From contig NZ_JTAM01000001.1 in assembly GCF_000812565.1 (NCBI RefSeq), forward strand, positions 1 to 64,000: a stretch of 64,000 nucleotides of DNA. The letters are read 5' to 3'. Shown piece after piece: positions 15,289 through 25,788 of the stretch. The notes under the pieces were generated by a model. It was not told where the DNA came from. It saw only the letters and a list, made by a program, of their open reading frames with translations, and made no database searches. A program made the position numbers and the translations under genes. Within the stretch, counting starts at the first letter, position 1. Every line of letters starts with the position of its first letter. This DNA comes from Flammeovirga sp. OC4 (GTDB taxonomy: Bacteria; Bacteroidota; Bacteroidia; Cytophagales; Flammeovirgaceae).

Positions 15289-17817
15289 TTATTCTTCTTT
15301 CAAGACTTCTACTGAAGGAACTTTCGAAAGTGATCGCATAAACAATACTCCTATCAATATCGTCATAAGAATAACAATTCCACCCAATATTATGCTTTCC
15401 TTGAATGCAATATAAAAGGGTAAATCAAAGACAAAATACGCTAAGCACCAGGATCCAATCCAACCTAATATAATTCCTGTCAGGGTTGATATACTTCCAA
15501 TAGAGAAGTATTCAATCAGGGATATACGTATTAGGTGTTTTTTCTTTGCACCTATCGCTCGCAGTACGCCGGCTTCTTTCTTTCTTTGGTATTTTCCGAT
15601 GGACATAAAGCTCCAAAGTACCAGCAAGCCTGTAAATATACATAGGCCTCCCAACCAACGGAACACAAATGATACCCTGCCCAATATTTCATTGATTGAA
15701 TTAAATATCAATCCTAAATCAATGGCTGACACGTTAGGGAATTGAGCAATTACCCTATTCTGTATTTGAGCAATTTTTGCCTTTTCTTTTATATTAAGTG
15801 CAAATACATAAATACTTGGTGCAGCTTCGAGAACACCTGATGGAAATAAGACTACAAAATTGGCTTCCATTCTAGCAAAATCCACTTTCCTGACATGTGC
15901 AATTTTAGTTTTCAATTCAAAACCTTGTACATTAAAGATTAAGATATCTTCAAATTGCAATCCCGAAGACTCCATAAAACTTTCTGACACTGAAATAGGC
16001 ACCACTTCATTGATACTGGACTTCCCTACAAATTCGCCTTTTACGGTAACCTCATTTGGTTTTAGGTGATCACGATAAGTCACTCTATATTCCCTGTCAA
16101 AAATCCATCTCTTGATATTCTTCGTGGAATCTTTTAAAGCTACCTTCTTTGTTTCTCCATTAAGGTATTCCAATGACATGGTCACTACCGGAGCTTCTTG
16201 TTCTACAGCTAGTTTTTCGCTATTAATCATATCCAACAGCTTTGCCTTCTGTGATTTTTGAACATCATATAAGATAAGGTTTGCACTTCCATCATTTCCT
16301 ACATCACTTACTTTATCCATTAAAATTCCTCTGATGGAAAGCATACAAATAATCAGAAAAACACCTAAACCTATGGTAGTTCCTAATAAAAGCGTCTGAT
16401 TGTTGGGTCTAAACAATTGAGAAATTCCATATTTTAAGCTAAAAGACAATTGGTTTAAATCTCTCTTTTTCAAAACGGTAATTAGAGAAAAACAGATTCC
16501 ACCCAAAATCAAAAGTACGACCAAGATCGCAAATAAAAATAGGAATGATTTGGTAAGATCCTCTAATAACCAATAAGAGAAAAATAAGACAAAACCACTA
16601 ATGGTGACAAATAAGAGAAATGTCAACTTTTTATTATGCACTGTATTTCCTTCCAGAAGAAAAGACCTCAAGACATAGATTGGTGAAACATTTAAGATTT
16701 GCAATAACGGATACCAACCAAATAAAATAGAAATGATGACACTCAATAATATTCCGATGGCAATAGCTTTGAAAGAGATAGAGTTACTCAATTCTACCAT
16801 CAATAAATCTCCAAATAATACAGGAAAACTAAATTGTGCTACAACACCAATAGCTGAACCAATCACCCCGCCAATCAACCCTAAAAAGAGAATCTGAAGT
16901 AGGTATATCATAAAGGTTTCCATAGCAGTGGCACCCAAGCAGCGTAATATCGCTATGGATTTCAGCTTACTTTTGACATAAATAAAAATTCCACTCGAAA
17001 CTCCAATACAACCTAAGAGTAAGGAAACAAAAGATATTAATTTGAGAAAAGCATCAATATCGTTAAAGAAACGACCAATCCTTGCCGTATTATTTTCAGA
17101 AGTAACTGCTCTCACACTTTCTTCCTCCAATAAGGCATCTTGCTGATTGATCAAGTTTTGAATATTTGTTGTATCATTATAGGCTAAAAAATAACGATAA
17201 TTGACCCTACTTCCTTTTTGGATTAAGCCCGTTGAATCCAAATATTTAAATGGAAAGTAAACAATAGGAACAGCGGCCGCCATAATGGCACTTTGTCCTA
17301 CCCCTTTTTTTATAGTTCCTGCTATTTCAAATGTTGTCTGTCCAAAACGTAAAGAATCACCAATAGACAGGTTCATTTGATACAGCACAGCACTATCTAC
17401 CAATGCAATTTTCTCTTCGTTTTCCCATCTTTGCCATGCCGATAGAGGGGAAAGTTCAATATTACCATAAAAAGGATATCCCAATTCCAAAGCTCTTAAG
17501 TCTACCATTCTTGAGGCTTGACGTTTGGGAGAAAAAGCCATGGAAGCGAAGTTGTATTGTTTGGCTAATTCACTTTCTTCTTTCTCAAAAATTGTAAGAA
17601 GGTCGTCTGATATAAGATGATTTGCTCTTAATTCTAGGTCGGCCCCCAACATTTCTTTCGCTTGACTATCAATATCTTTGACCACATTTTCAGAAAAGTT
17701 GATCATGGCAACAAGAGTGCCTATTCCAATGATGATTGAAATGATAAAGGGTCCTATTTTATAAATGCTATTGAGTAAATCTCTTCTAGCATTGTTAATT
17801 ACAAATTGAATTCTCAC
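15289..17817 (-). CDS. FtsX-like ABC transporter permease
   Basis: An 842-residue inner-membrane protein with the duplicated FtsX/MacB architecture of YbbP-type permeases: TM1 near 22-42, a large periplasmic domain (about 45-250), a three-TM FtsX block with 'KSIAILRCLGATAMETFMIYLLQ' (about 255-375), further TM segments to about 450, a second periplasmic domain (about 500-690) and a final block with 'KKEAGVLRAIGAKKKHLIRI'. Such permeases work with an ATP-binding subunit of the LolD/MacB type to extract lipids or lipoproteins or to relay signals. No ATPase gene is adjacent, so the partner is elsewhere. The start codon is GTG; no in-frame ATG precedes it closely. Confidence 0.88.
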   Translation of the reverse strand: MRIQFVINNARRDLLNSIYKIGPFIISIIIGIGTLVAMINFSENVVKDIDSQAKEMLGADLELRANHLISDDLLTIFEKEESELAKQYNFASMAFSPKRQASRMVDLRALELGYPFYGNIELSPLSAWQRWENEEKIALVDSAVLYQMNLSIGDSLRFGQTTFEIAGTIKKGVGQSAIMAAAVPIVYFPFKYLDSTGLIQKGSRVNYRYFLAYNDTTNIQNLINQQDALLEEESVRAVTSENNTARIGRFFNDIDAFLKLISFVSLLLGCIGVSSGIFIYVKSKLKSIAILRCLGATAMETFMIYLLQILFLGLIGGVIGSAIGVVAQFSFPVLFGDLLMVELSNSISFKAIAIGILLSVIISILFGWYPLLQILNVSPIYVLRSFLLEGNTVHNKKLTFLLFVTISGFVLFFSYWLLEDLTKSFLFLFAILVVLLILGGICFSLITVLKKRDLNQLSFSLKYGISQLFRPNNQTLLLGTTIGLGVFLIICMLSIRGILMDKVSDVGNDGSANLILYDVQKSQKAKLLDMINSEKLAVEQEAPVVTMSLEYLNGETKKVALKDSTKNIKRWIFDREYRVTYRDHLKPNEVTVKGEFVGKSSINEVVPISVSESFMESSGLQFEDILIFNVQGFELKTKIAHVRKVDFARMEANFVVLFPSGVLEAAPSIYVFALNIKEKAKIAQIQNRVIAQFPNVSAIDLGLIFNSINEILGRVSFVFRWLGGLCIFTGLLVLWSFMSIGKYQRKKEAGVLRAIGAKKKHLIRISLIEYFSIGSISTLTGIILGWIGSWCLAYFVFDLPFYIAFKESIILGGIVILMTILIGVLFMRSLSKVPSVEVLKEE

Positions 17818-17930
17818 TTTTATTTGCTTAATGAATCCTCAAAAAAGATAAATATTCCAATTATACCACATAAATTGTGACCATAGAATAATATGACAGT
17901 TTAATTTAAATAAAATTTAGTTAAAAATTT

Positions 17931-19334
17931 ATGGCATCTTTTCTTGGTTACACCCATGAAGACCTACCTGATTGGGTAAAGAAAGTAGAGCAATTTCCAG
18001 TGGTCTTGTATGTACTCAAGTGGGCATTAATCGGTACACTAGTTGGTGGTTTAACCGGTATTGGTTCAGCTCTTTTTTTATGGGGATTACATGCGGCTAC
18101 CGAATGGAGAGAACTTCACAAATGGATCATTTTTGCACTTCCCGTAGGTGGTTTCTTAATTGGAGCTTGTTATTATTACTTAGGGCAAGATGTTGTAAAA
18201 GGAAACAATCAACTATTGGATGAGATCACTAAACCGAATAGAATCATTCCTTTGAAAATGGCACCTCTTGTAACAATTGCTACTATTGCCACTCACCTCT
18301 TTGGTGGTTCTGCCGGACGAGAGGGCACTGCTGTACAAATGGGTGGAGCGATTGCAGATCAGTTTACCAAAATATTCAAATTGGATAAATATGATCGTAA
18401 AATCTTGATTATTTCGGGTATTGCAGCTGGTTTTTCTTCAGTTTTTGGAACTCCACTTGCTGGGGCTATTTTCGGTTTAGAAGTGTATATTATTGGTAGA
18501 ATGAGATATGAAGCGATTTTCCCTTCTTTCTTTACTGCCATCGTCGCTAATTATGCAACTCATACTTTTGGTCATCACTTAGGAATTACACATACCGAAT
18601 ATCATATTCCAATTGTTCCTGAGATGACATTACAAAATCTATCTTTATGTGTAGTGGCAGGTATTGCTTTTGGTTTGACAGGGATGTTGTTTTCAAAAGC
18701 TTGTCATTATTGGGGAGGTTTATTTAAATCGAAGATCTCATATGCACCTTTACGTCCTGTAATTGGAGGTATTGTATTAGCTTTAGGGATTGTAGCGGTG
18801 AACTATAATCACGGTCTCGACTACAGCAATTATGATTTAAAATACTTTGGATTGGGTGTACCTACTATTGTTGCTGCATTTGATACTCAAATGCATTGGT
18901 ATGATTTCTTGATGAAGACATTAACGACATCATTTACTTTAGGAGCTGGATTTAAAGGTGGTGAAGTGACACCTCTATTTTATATTGGTTCAACATTAGG
19001 CTCTTTCTTATCCAATCATATCTCTTTGCCAGTTGCTTTATTAGCAGGAATGGGCTTTGTGGGTGTGTTTAGTGGTGCGACCAACACACCAATGGCTTGC
19101 ACTATGATGGGTATTGAATTATTTGGTGCCCCTTCCGCAGTCTTCATAGCAGTAGCATGTATTACAGCTTATATGTTCTCTGGTCATACTAGTATTTACT
19201 CCTCACAAATTGTTGGTTCTGCCAAAAACCAAGTCAAAGAACATGAGAAAGGAAGTACGTTATCTGAAATTGAAGTGATACGAGAAGCAGAGAAAAAACA
19301 TCTAAAGAATAGAGAAAAAGGAGAAAATAAATAA
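17931..19334 (+). CDS. Voltage-gated ClC-family chloride channel or antiporter
   Basis: A 467-residue multi-pass membrane protein of the ClC family. Signature regions are 'GGSAGREGTAVQMGGAIAD' (about 125-143), equivalent to GxGREGP, with the gating glutamate kept and Thr in place of Pro; 'GAGFKGGEVTPLFYIGSTLGSFL' (about 340-362); and 'GVFSGATNTPMACTMMGIELFG'. It may exchange chloride for protons or conduct another halide; I cannot tell which. There are no C-terminal CBS domains, only a short charged tail of about 40 residues. It is divergent from the permease gene and convergent with the caspase gene. Confidence 0.92.
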   Translation: MASFLGYTHEDLPDWVKKVEQFPVVLYVLKWALIGTLVGGLTGIGSALFLWGLHAATEWRELHKWIIFALPVGGFLIGACYYYLGQDVVKGNNQLLDEITKPNRIIPLKMAPLVTIATIATHLFGGSAGREGTAVQMGGAIADQFTKIFKLDKYDRKILIISGIAAGFSSVFGTPLAGAIFGLEVYIIGRMRYEAIFPSFFTAIVANYATHTFGHHLGITHTEYHIPIVPEMTLQNLSLCVVAGIAFGLTGMLFSKACHYWGGLFKSKISYAPLRPVIGGIVLALGIVAVNYNHGLDYSNYDLKYFGLGVPTIVAAFDTQMHWYDFLMKTLTTSFTLGAGFKGGEVTPLFYIGSTLGSFLSNHISLPVALLAGMGFVGVFSGATNTPMACTMMGIELFGAPSAVFIAVACITAYMFSGHTSIYSSQIVGSAKNQVKEHEKGSTLSEIEVIREAEKKHLKNREKGENK

Positions 19335-19358
19335 ACTGCATTCTCATTTCTAACATAA

Positions 19359-19394
19359 AAAAACACCTCATCATTTAGCTTGATGAGGTGTTTT
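19359..19394. terminator. Bidirectional terminator, ClC/caspase genes
   Basis: Stem AAACACCTCATCA / TGATGAGGTGTTTT with a 7-nt loop between convergent genes. Confidence 0.8.
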
Positions 19395-19407
19395 ATTTTA
19401 TAGTAAC

Positions 19408-21621
19408 TTATTGTGCATTTGTTCCGAAAAAAGTATGTCTTTCCAAATACCAATTGCTTTGATGTGAACTTCTTTCCTCTTCTTCATCAATTAATTCATC
19501 AAGAGCAAATTCTCCACTTCCACGCTCTCGAACACCATCTTGATTAAAAATAGAAGTATCCGTGATTGCGGTCACAGTACTTAACATTAAAATATTATCA
19601 GTGGTGTAAGGAGGCGAGACACTCAAGAGATCAGGATGACCGATTAATATTTCATTTTTATAATCACCACTGCCATCTTTCATAATCTGCTCTGTATTGT
19701 TTTCTACTGAAGAATTCGTGGCTGGGAATAATAGTTTCATTGAGCCATCACTTGTCAATAAGAATATATAAAGATAACGGTCTTCGTAATTCCAGTTTTT
19801 ATAAAGGTTTTCATCTTTATACAATGCTAAACCATACTCTTCTCCTTCTAATAAAGCTCCATTTTTAACAAGGTCTCCATTTGAGTTTTTCTTCAAAGCG
19901 AACTTAAATGGGAAATTTGCATTATTAGGCGGTACTTCCAGAGTCAACCAACTTTTTAATTCACCCAATCTTTCAGCATAATTTGCCAGGGCAAATGTTC
20001 TATGAGGTGCGACCCAATCCGTAAATGAGGGTAATGGATTTTGTTCCTCATCTTTTTGGGCTCCGTATCTTACCCAAGAATATTCTAATTCACTTTTTTC
20101 ATTAAACCTACCAATCAAACGGTAATCAAATTTTTCAGAAGGCTTAATTGGTTCTATTTTTGGCTGCCCTGAGAGACTTCCATTCAACTCTTGAAATACA
20201 GCAGTGGTTGGAGGAACTTCTACATAAACTTTGTTGTTAGGAGCTTCCATTTTTGAAAAAATCTTTTCTAGTTTTTCAAAAGTAGGAACGGAATGCCCAA
20301 ATGATACTGATTCTGACGAGGAGTAAAAACCCTTCCATTTGTCGTCTACTTTTCGAACTACCAAGCCGACATGTTCTTCGTAAGGAGCGTATTCCATTAC
20401 ACCTTTATCGATTAACAATCTGCTTAATTCTTTTAATGAGTTGACTTCAATATCTGAGATTCCTATTTGACCAAAATCTACTTTTAAACGGTTCTTATTA
20501 TAAGGTGCCCATTTTGTGACTTTCACCAAATCCCCTTCTTCCAATGCTTTACTCCCTTGAATTACTTTTCCATAGCAGCCGTTTACACCGAATAAAGCCG
20601 TCACTTCAATAACGACTTCTTTTTTAACATGTGTCAGTTGCGTACCAGGTACAATCCCTACTGCACTACCACCATCTAATGTAATTTTATACTTATTTTC
20701 AGCATCTACAATACCAACTTGCACACCAATGGATGGATCTGCTACTCCACCAAACAAAGGTTGTTTCATTCTTTCCTCTTGTCCTTCAATCACAGGATCT
20801 TGTCTTGGAACAGCATTATAAAGAATGATAGAGTTTACTCTCTTAAAAATATCTTCAGCTGATTCATTTACAGAACTCATTTGCATGGCTTTCATCAAAG
20901 CATAAGTGAAAACACCATGTGATTGCCCTCTATTATCTTTGTATTCTTTGGCTAACTGATAGTCTTGTGCAGCAGATACTACTAATGCACCACGTTCTGC
21001 TGCCGACTTTTGTTTTTTATAAGTTTGATCAATATCTATATCACTTACAGGCACATAACGCGACTGCAAACTATTAAGATCAATAGCACCACGGGTACCT
21101 GATCCACTAAAGCAGTTATCGAAGATGACCGTTAATTCAGCTTGTTTATCTAATATTCTATTTAGAATTTCATTGATTTCAACATCCAATAAAAACTCAT
21201 TTGTTCTCAATACATCAGACGGGACAATTGCTTCATGCTTTTTATCTAATTCATAAAATTTTGAATTTCGAATTTGAGCGCCATGACCTGCATAATAAAT
21301 GCAAACTTGATCACCTTTACTCGCAGACTTGACCAATTGATTGAATGCTTTTACTATTGATTTTTTGGTAGTCAATTTTGGAGAAACTAGTAATGTCATA
21401 TCTTTTGTACTAAAACCATACTTTGATTTTAGTAGATTGTACATTACAGTAGCATCATTTACAGCTCCATCAAGGTCTTGCCATTCGGCAAATCGTTCTT
21501 TATCTGAGTCATAATAATGATCTATTCCAATCAATAATGCTTTTTTTTCAGAAGAGTATGAAATATGACAGATTGTGAACAAACAAAAAAACAAAAAATA
21601 ATTTTTCAGTTTCATTCTCAT
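19408..21621 (-). CDS. Secreted caspase-like protease (C14) with DUF4384 tail
   Basis: From the start at 21621 the protein has 737 residues: signal peptide 1-24, a caspase/metacaspase p20-like domain (about 26-290) and a long C-terminal part. The catalytic dyad is visible as H113 in 'IYYAGHGAQ' and C170 in 'VIFDNCFSGSGTRG'. Near residue 600, 'GEEYGLALYKDENLYKNWNYEDRYLYIFLLTSDGSMKLLFP' is typical of DUF4384, a domain often paired with bacterial caspases. The frame can be extended upstream to 21699 but that part has no signal character. It acts outside the cytoplasm; substrate and trigger are unknown. Another DUF4384-type protein is encoded at 57099. Confidence 0.88.
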   Translation of the reverse strand: MRMKLKNYFLFFCLFTICHISYSSEKKALLIGIDHYYDSDKERFAEWQDLDGAVNDATVMYNLLKSKYGFSTKDMTLLVSPKLTTKKSIVKAFNQLVKSASKGDQVCIYYAGHGAQIRNSKFYELDKKHEAIVPSDVLRTNEFLLDVEINEILNRILDKQAELTVIFDNCFSGSGTRGAIDLNSLQSRYVPVSDIDIDQTYKKQKSAAERGALVVSAAQDYQLAKEYKDNRGQSHGVFTYALMKAMQMSSVNESAEDIFKRVNSIILYNAVPRQDPVIEGQEERMKQPLFGGVADPSIGVQVGIVDAENKYKITLDGGSAVGIVPGTQLTHVKKEVVIEVTALFGVNGCYGKVIQGSKALEEGDLVKVTKWAPYNKNRLKVDFGQIGISDIEVNSLKELSRLLIDKGVMEYAPYEEHVGLVVRKVDDKWKGFYSSSESVSFGHSVPTFEKLEKIFSKMEAPNNKVYVEVPPTTAVFQELNGSLSGQPKIEPIKPSEKFDYRLIGRFNEKSELEYSWVRYGAQKDEEQNPLPSFTDWVAPHRTFALANYAERLGELKSWLTLEVPPNNANFPFKFALKKNSNGDLVKNGALLEGEEYGLALYKDENLYKNWNYEDRYLYIFLLTSDGSMKLLFPATNSSVENNTEQIMKDGSGDYKNEILIGHPDLLSVSPPYTTDNILMLSTVTAITDTSIFNQDGVRERGSGEFALDELIDEEEERSSHQSNWYLERHTFFGTNAQ

Positions 21622-21935
21622 TTTTTTCTCTTTATTGAATAATATATAGTTGAATATTAAAATTTGTAACTTAAAAATGCTATTTTGTATAATAACCACT
21701 CAAAAATAATTTTCTAATATTTTTCGTTTTCGATTACTTCAATGCATAGTACCCAAAAATAAATACCCATTAAAATATCCAAACTCAATTGAGGATTATC
21801 TCTATTAGAATCAATTGATTAAATGGCAATAAATACTCAAGAACAGAAGGTTACTTTCATCCATGTACTTAATAGGAGAATATTAGAAAACAATATAGCA
21901 CCTTTTTTCAATACGAACACTACATTAGCTTTTAT

Positions 21936-24125
21936 ATGCGAGTTTTATACATCTTACTTTTTCTACTTTCTGCTATTATAAACCCGACTTATGCTCAAAA
22001 TACTACACCTGCTGTCAATTTAGATGAACTAGTAGAAGAATTGAAAATAGATCACAAAATCCACTATTTTCTTGATAATCATGATACTGATTTCAATAAG
22101 TTAAAGTCAACTCCTGAGGATTATTTTATCAAATCAGACAAAGACCTTAACTTCGGTTTTCTTGAAAAGACTTTATGGCTAAAAATACCTATCGAACATG
22201 ATGTTGAGCACAATAAAAACTGGTATTTTGAAATTGCCAATCCAAATATTGATTATTTAAAAGTCTACTTAACAGAGGAAGGGCAAAAAAACTATATCTC
22301 ATGGGAATTGGGAGATATTTTCCCTTTCAATACAAGAGTGATTAATCATAGAAATTTTGTGGTCCCATTTGAATTAAAAAAAGATACTCAATACAATGTT
22401 TATCTAAAAGTCTACTCAAGCAATGGGATACATTTGCCCATGAAAATCTACAGTTCAGATGCTTTTCTTGAGTATAGTTTATTTTCTGAGATGCTATATG
22501 GTATCTATTTTGGGATTATTTTAATTATGGTTTTATATAATTTAATGATCTTTTTCTCATTGAAAGACATTAATTATTTACTGTATGTATTGCCAATTGT
22601 AAGTAATGTAATTTACTTTTCAAGCTATAGTGGTCATAATTATCAATACCTTCACCAATGGAGCCCAGGTTTACAAAAGTTTGTGGGCCCTATTGCCATT
22701 AGTTTATGGATTGTCACTTCTTCCATTTTCACGCTCTCCTTTTTGAAAGTGAGAAACTACTCCAAATATGTTTATGGCGCCTTAATAGGAATGATCACTT
22801 TGGGCGGTTTGTTGTTTTTGTTCTCCTTTTTAGGGAACTATCAAACCGTAATGGAACTTTCTAATAAAGCCACCTCGATTAATGCTCTAGTCTTAATTTC
22901 TTCTGGTATATACATCTACAGAAAGGGGAATAAATTTGCTCGTTATTTCATATTAGCATGGGCCTTTTTTACGCTTGGAATATTAACCCACACGCTCACC
23001 ACTGAAGGAATTACCCCTTCTAATATTATCACTAGAAATGCATTGGCGTTTGGTACCATTATGGAGATCATGCTTCTTTCATTAGCACTAAGTGATAAAT
23101 ATAAATTTATTCAAGAAGATACGGAACGTATTCAAGATTCATTGATTCAACAGCAAGAACGAGATCGAAAAACATTAGAAAGAAGAGTAAAAGAACGCAC
23201 TCGACAATTGGATAAAGTTTCTCAAGAAACGGACCGTTATACTCGAAAAATTGAAGACGCCTATGGAGAAATTCAATCAATGAATGCTTCACTTGAAAAA
23301 CAAAATGAAGAAATTGAAAACCAAAAAAAGGAGCTTTCGAAAAAAAATGAGAAAATCACCGCTAGTATAAATTACGCTCAACGTATTCAGAAGGCCATAC
23401 TACCTTCCACTCAAGCAATACAGCATTCCTTTCCAGAATCTTTTATTTTATTCAAACCAAAAGATATTGTTTCTGGTGATTTTTACTGGCATTATGATAC
23501 TCCTACACACGCTTTTATTGCTGCAATTGATTGTACTGGGCATGGAGTTCCGGGTGCTTTTATGTCTATGATTGGCGAACGTCTATTAAAGCAGATTGTA
23601 ATCGCCGACAAAACGACAGACCCAGGTATTATTCTAGATCATTTGAATTATTATATCAGAGTAGAATTACATAAACAGGTTGAAGGAAAAGGAGCTTTGA
23701 AAGATGGAATGGATTTATGCATGTGTGTGTATGATAAAAAGGATTCTCTTCTTACATTTGCAGGGGCAAAAAACCCACTTTACTATATTGAGAAAGATAA
23801 TTTCGGGCATATAAAAGGTGATAAGTTTAGTATCGGCTCGGCAGATACCGATAACTTTGAATACACCACACATGAGGTGAAAATTACTTCACCGACAGAC
23901 TTTTATATTGCCACAGATGGTTATCAAGATCAATTTGGTGGTCCTATCAACAGAAAAATTGGAGGTAAGAAGTTTAGGGATTTACTAGAGATGATTCATA
24001 AACTTCCAATGCAGAAACAAAGTATGGCTTTGGAACAATTTTTAGAACGATGGATGACCGGTGAAGGTAAAACAGAACTTCAAATAGATGATATACTAAT
24101 TATTGGTTTTCATCTTAAACCATAA
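21936..24125 (+). CDS. 7TMR-DISM sensor with SpoIIE-type phosphatase output
   Basis: A 729-residue receptor: signal peptide 1-20, an extracellular 7TMR-DISMED2-like beta domain (about 35-180, 'FGFLEKTLWLKIPI...WYFEIANPNIDYLKVYL'), seven transmembrane helices (about 185-390), a charged coiled coil (about 390-470) and a SpoIIE/PP2C domain (about 475-729). Catalytic acidic motifs are present in 'DIVSGDFYWHY', 'AIDCTGHGVPGAFMSMIGE' and 'QIDDILIIGFHL'. The family couples ligand binding outside to dephosphorylation of a regulatory protein inside. It lies 9 bp upstream of the alpha/beta hydrolase gene, so the two are probably co-transcribed. The 'ATDGYQDQFGGP' segment is shared with the TPR-SpoIIE protein at 5468-7657. 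Confidence 0.92.
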   Translation: MRVLYILLFLLSAIINPTYAQNTTPAVNLDELVEELKIDHKIHYFLDNHDTDFNKLKSTPEDYFIKSDKDLNFGFLEKTLWLKIPIEHDVEHNKNWYFEIANPNIDYLKVYLTEEGQKNYISWELGDIFPFNTRVINHRNFVVPFELKKDTQYNVYLKVYSSNGIHLPMKIYSSDAFLEYSLFSEMLYGIYFGIILIMVLYNLMIFFSLKDINYLLYVLPIVSNVIYFSSYSGHNYQYLHQWSPGLQKFVGPIAISLWIVTSSIFTLSFLKVRNYSKYVYGALIGMITLGGLLFLFSFLGNYQTVMELSNKATSINALVLISSGIYIYRKGNKFARYFILAWAFFTLGILTHTLTTEGITPSNIITRNALAFGTIMEIMLLSLALSDKYKFIQEDTERIQDSLIQQQERDRKTLERRVKERTRQLDKVSQETDRYTRKIEDAYGEIQSMNASLEKQNEEIENQKKELSKKNEKITASINYAQRIQKAILPSTQAIQHSFPESFILFKPKDIVSGDFYWHYDTPTHAFIAAIDCTGHGVPGAFMSMIGERLLKQIVIADKTTDPGIILDHLNYYIRVELHKQVEGKGALKDGMDLCMCVYDKKDSLLTFAGAKNPLYYIEKDNFGHIKGDKFSIGSADTDNFEYTTHEVKITSPTDFYIATDGYQDQFGGPINRKIGGKKFRDLLEMIHKLPMQKQSMALEQFLERWMTGEGKTELQIDDILIIGFHLKP

Positions 24126-24134
24126 ACTTCAACA

Positions 24135-25754
24135 ATGCTAAAATTTTTATTTCCTCTAATTTTATTGACCTCACTATTCAATACAGCCTATGGTCAGTGG
24201 AAAAACGAAAACCTTAAAGGAAAATGGATTGGAACTGCAGATTTTGATCTGTACCCCGACTTGATGTTTGTTGATATAGATTCAGCCATCAAGGTCAAAC
24301 TTTTCTATCATCAAGAGGAAACAGATAAAGTAAATGACTATGTAGAAACCTCTGATTCTTTAAAATTTATTATTGACACTCCATCAATGGCCGCTTCATA
24401 CAGAGGTGAAATTTTAAATGATTCTACAATCATGGGAAAATTTCAAGTAGGCTACAAAGAATTTGATTGTAACCTCATCCGCCTTTCTCCGATTCATATC
24501 GCAGATTTAGGCAACCTTTTGGGGTATTTTAGCTTTGAAGATGGTAGAATTATACAAATTGAGCCCTTTTACATAGACGGCTCTATTAATCCATTGAGAG
24601 TATTGGACTTTAAAAATGGTAAACAGAGAGTACTTTACCCTACTTATAAAGATGAGCATCAAATCACTTTTGCCGCGGGACCTAAAATGGCATCATCATT
24701 CCCTACTGATTTCACCATCACACTCTATAAAAACGAAAATGGTGAAGCCGAACGTCTACAATATGATTCTTACACTGAAGGCACTTCACTAAAAGAAGGT
24801 AAGAGGCTTCAAGAACTTAGTGATTTTAAAGATATAACAGTCAAAAATGACAATGTGGATATTGAAGGCACATTGACTTACCCTAACGTGGAAGACAAAA
24901 ATGTACCTCTCGTGATCTACGTACCTGGCGCTGGTGAACAATTCAGAGGAAATATTTTTGATGAATATGTAAAAACACTTCCTTATTATGGCATTGCAAC
25001 TTTTGTCTATGATAAAAGGGGTTGTGGCGTTTCTACAGGTGATCGTAAAAGTGCCGACTTTAATGATCTTGCATCAGACTTGAAAAAAGTTATCCATAAG
25101 CTCAAGAAAGCGAAACGTATTGATGAAAAAAAAATCGGGTTAGTCGGTTTTGATCAAGCAGGATACGTAATGCCATTGGCCATTGAAAATGAAAGCGACA
25201 TCAAGTTTATCGTAAATATTTCAGGTGCAATGTCTAAGTTTGTTGATCAAGAAAGACAGGCATTAGAAAAACGATTAAGAGCTGATGAGTTTACCGAAGA
25301 GGATATCAAAATTACGTTGGAATACCAAGATGAATTGATCAAGTACCTTGCTTCTGGAGAACAGACAGAGGCGTTAACCAAGGCTCACGATCAAATTTTG
25401 GTGACACCAATGATCGAATATGTTACTACTCTAGATGAAACAGAATACATAGAGTGGTGGAAAAAATATTATAAGTTTGATGCAAAACCTGCGTGGGAAA
25501 AAGTAAGAGTACCTGTTTTGACTTTGTATGGAGCAAAAGACAATTTGCTTGATCCCGTAATGAATCAAAACAGAGTACAAACATTTAAAAATAAATCCCA
25601 CTTCGATACACGAATACTTCCTAATGTCAACCACTTACTGATCAAAGGGGGAAAGCGTGGAGATGTCCAATTAACAGAAATAGAAGGTTATCATCCTTTC
25701 CTATTTAAAACTATCAATGAATGGATTGGAGCCCAAGTTGGTTTGATCAAATAG
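24135..25754 (+). CDS. Exported alpha/beta-hydrolase with Asp at the nucleophile position
   Basis: The 539-residue product has a signal peptide (1-20), a beta-rich N-terminal domain (about 25-225) and an alpha/beta-hydrolase domain (about 230-539) with 'VPLVIYVPGAGEQFRGNIF' and 'ATFVYDKRGCGVSTGD'. In relatives the nucleophile elbow reads G-H/F-S-Q-G/A-G; here it is 'GLVGFDQAGYVMP' with D340. Acid D469 ('YGAKDNLLDP') and His500 ('PNVNHLL') are kept. Asp is the nucleophile in haloalkane dehalogenases and epoxide hydrolases, so this could be activity change rather than loss. Position directly after the 7TMR-DISM/SpoIIE gene suggests a shared response. Substrate unknown. Confidence 0.85.
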   Translation: MLKFLFPLILLTSLFNTAYGQWKNENLKGKWIGTADFDLYPDLMFVDIDSAIKVKLFYHQEETDKVNDYVETSDSLKFIIDTPSMAASYRGEILNDSTIMGKFQVGYKEFDCNLIRLSPIHIADLGNLLGYFSFEDGRIIQIEPFYIDGSINPLRVLDFKNGKQRVLYPTYKDEHQITFAAGPKMASSFPTDFTITLYKNENGEAERLQYDSYTEGTSLKEGKRLQELSDFKDITVKNDNVDIEGTLTYPNVEDKNVPLVIYVPGAGEQFRGNIFDEYVKTLPYYGIATFVYDKRGCGVSTGDRKSADFNDLASDLKKVIHKLKKAKRIDEKKIGLVGFDQAGYVMPLAIENESDIKFIVNISGAMSKFVDQERQALEKRLRADEFTEEDIKITLEYQDELIKYLASGEQTEALTKAHDQILVTPMIEYVTTLDETEYIEWWKKYYKFDAKPAWEKVRVPVLTLYGAKDNLLDPVMNQNRVQTFKNKSHFDTRILPNVNHLLIKGGKRGDVQLTEIEGYHPFLFKTINEWIGAQVGLIK

Positions 25755-25788
25755 ATATCATGAAATCACTTCTTTTAGTCATCAAGCT

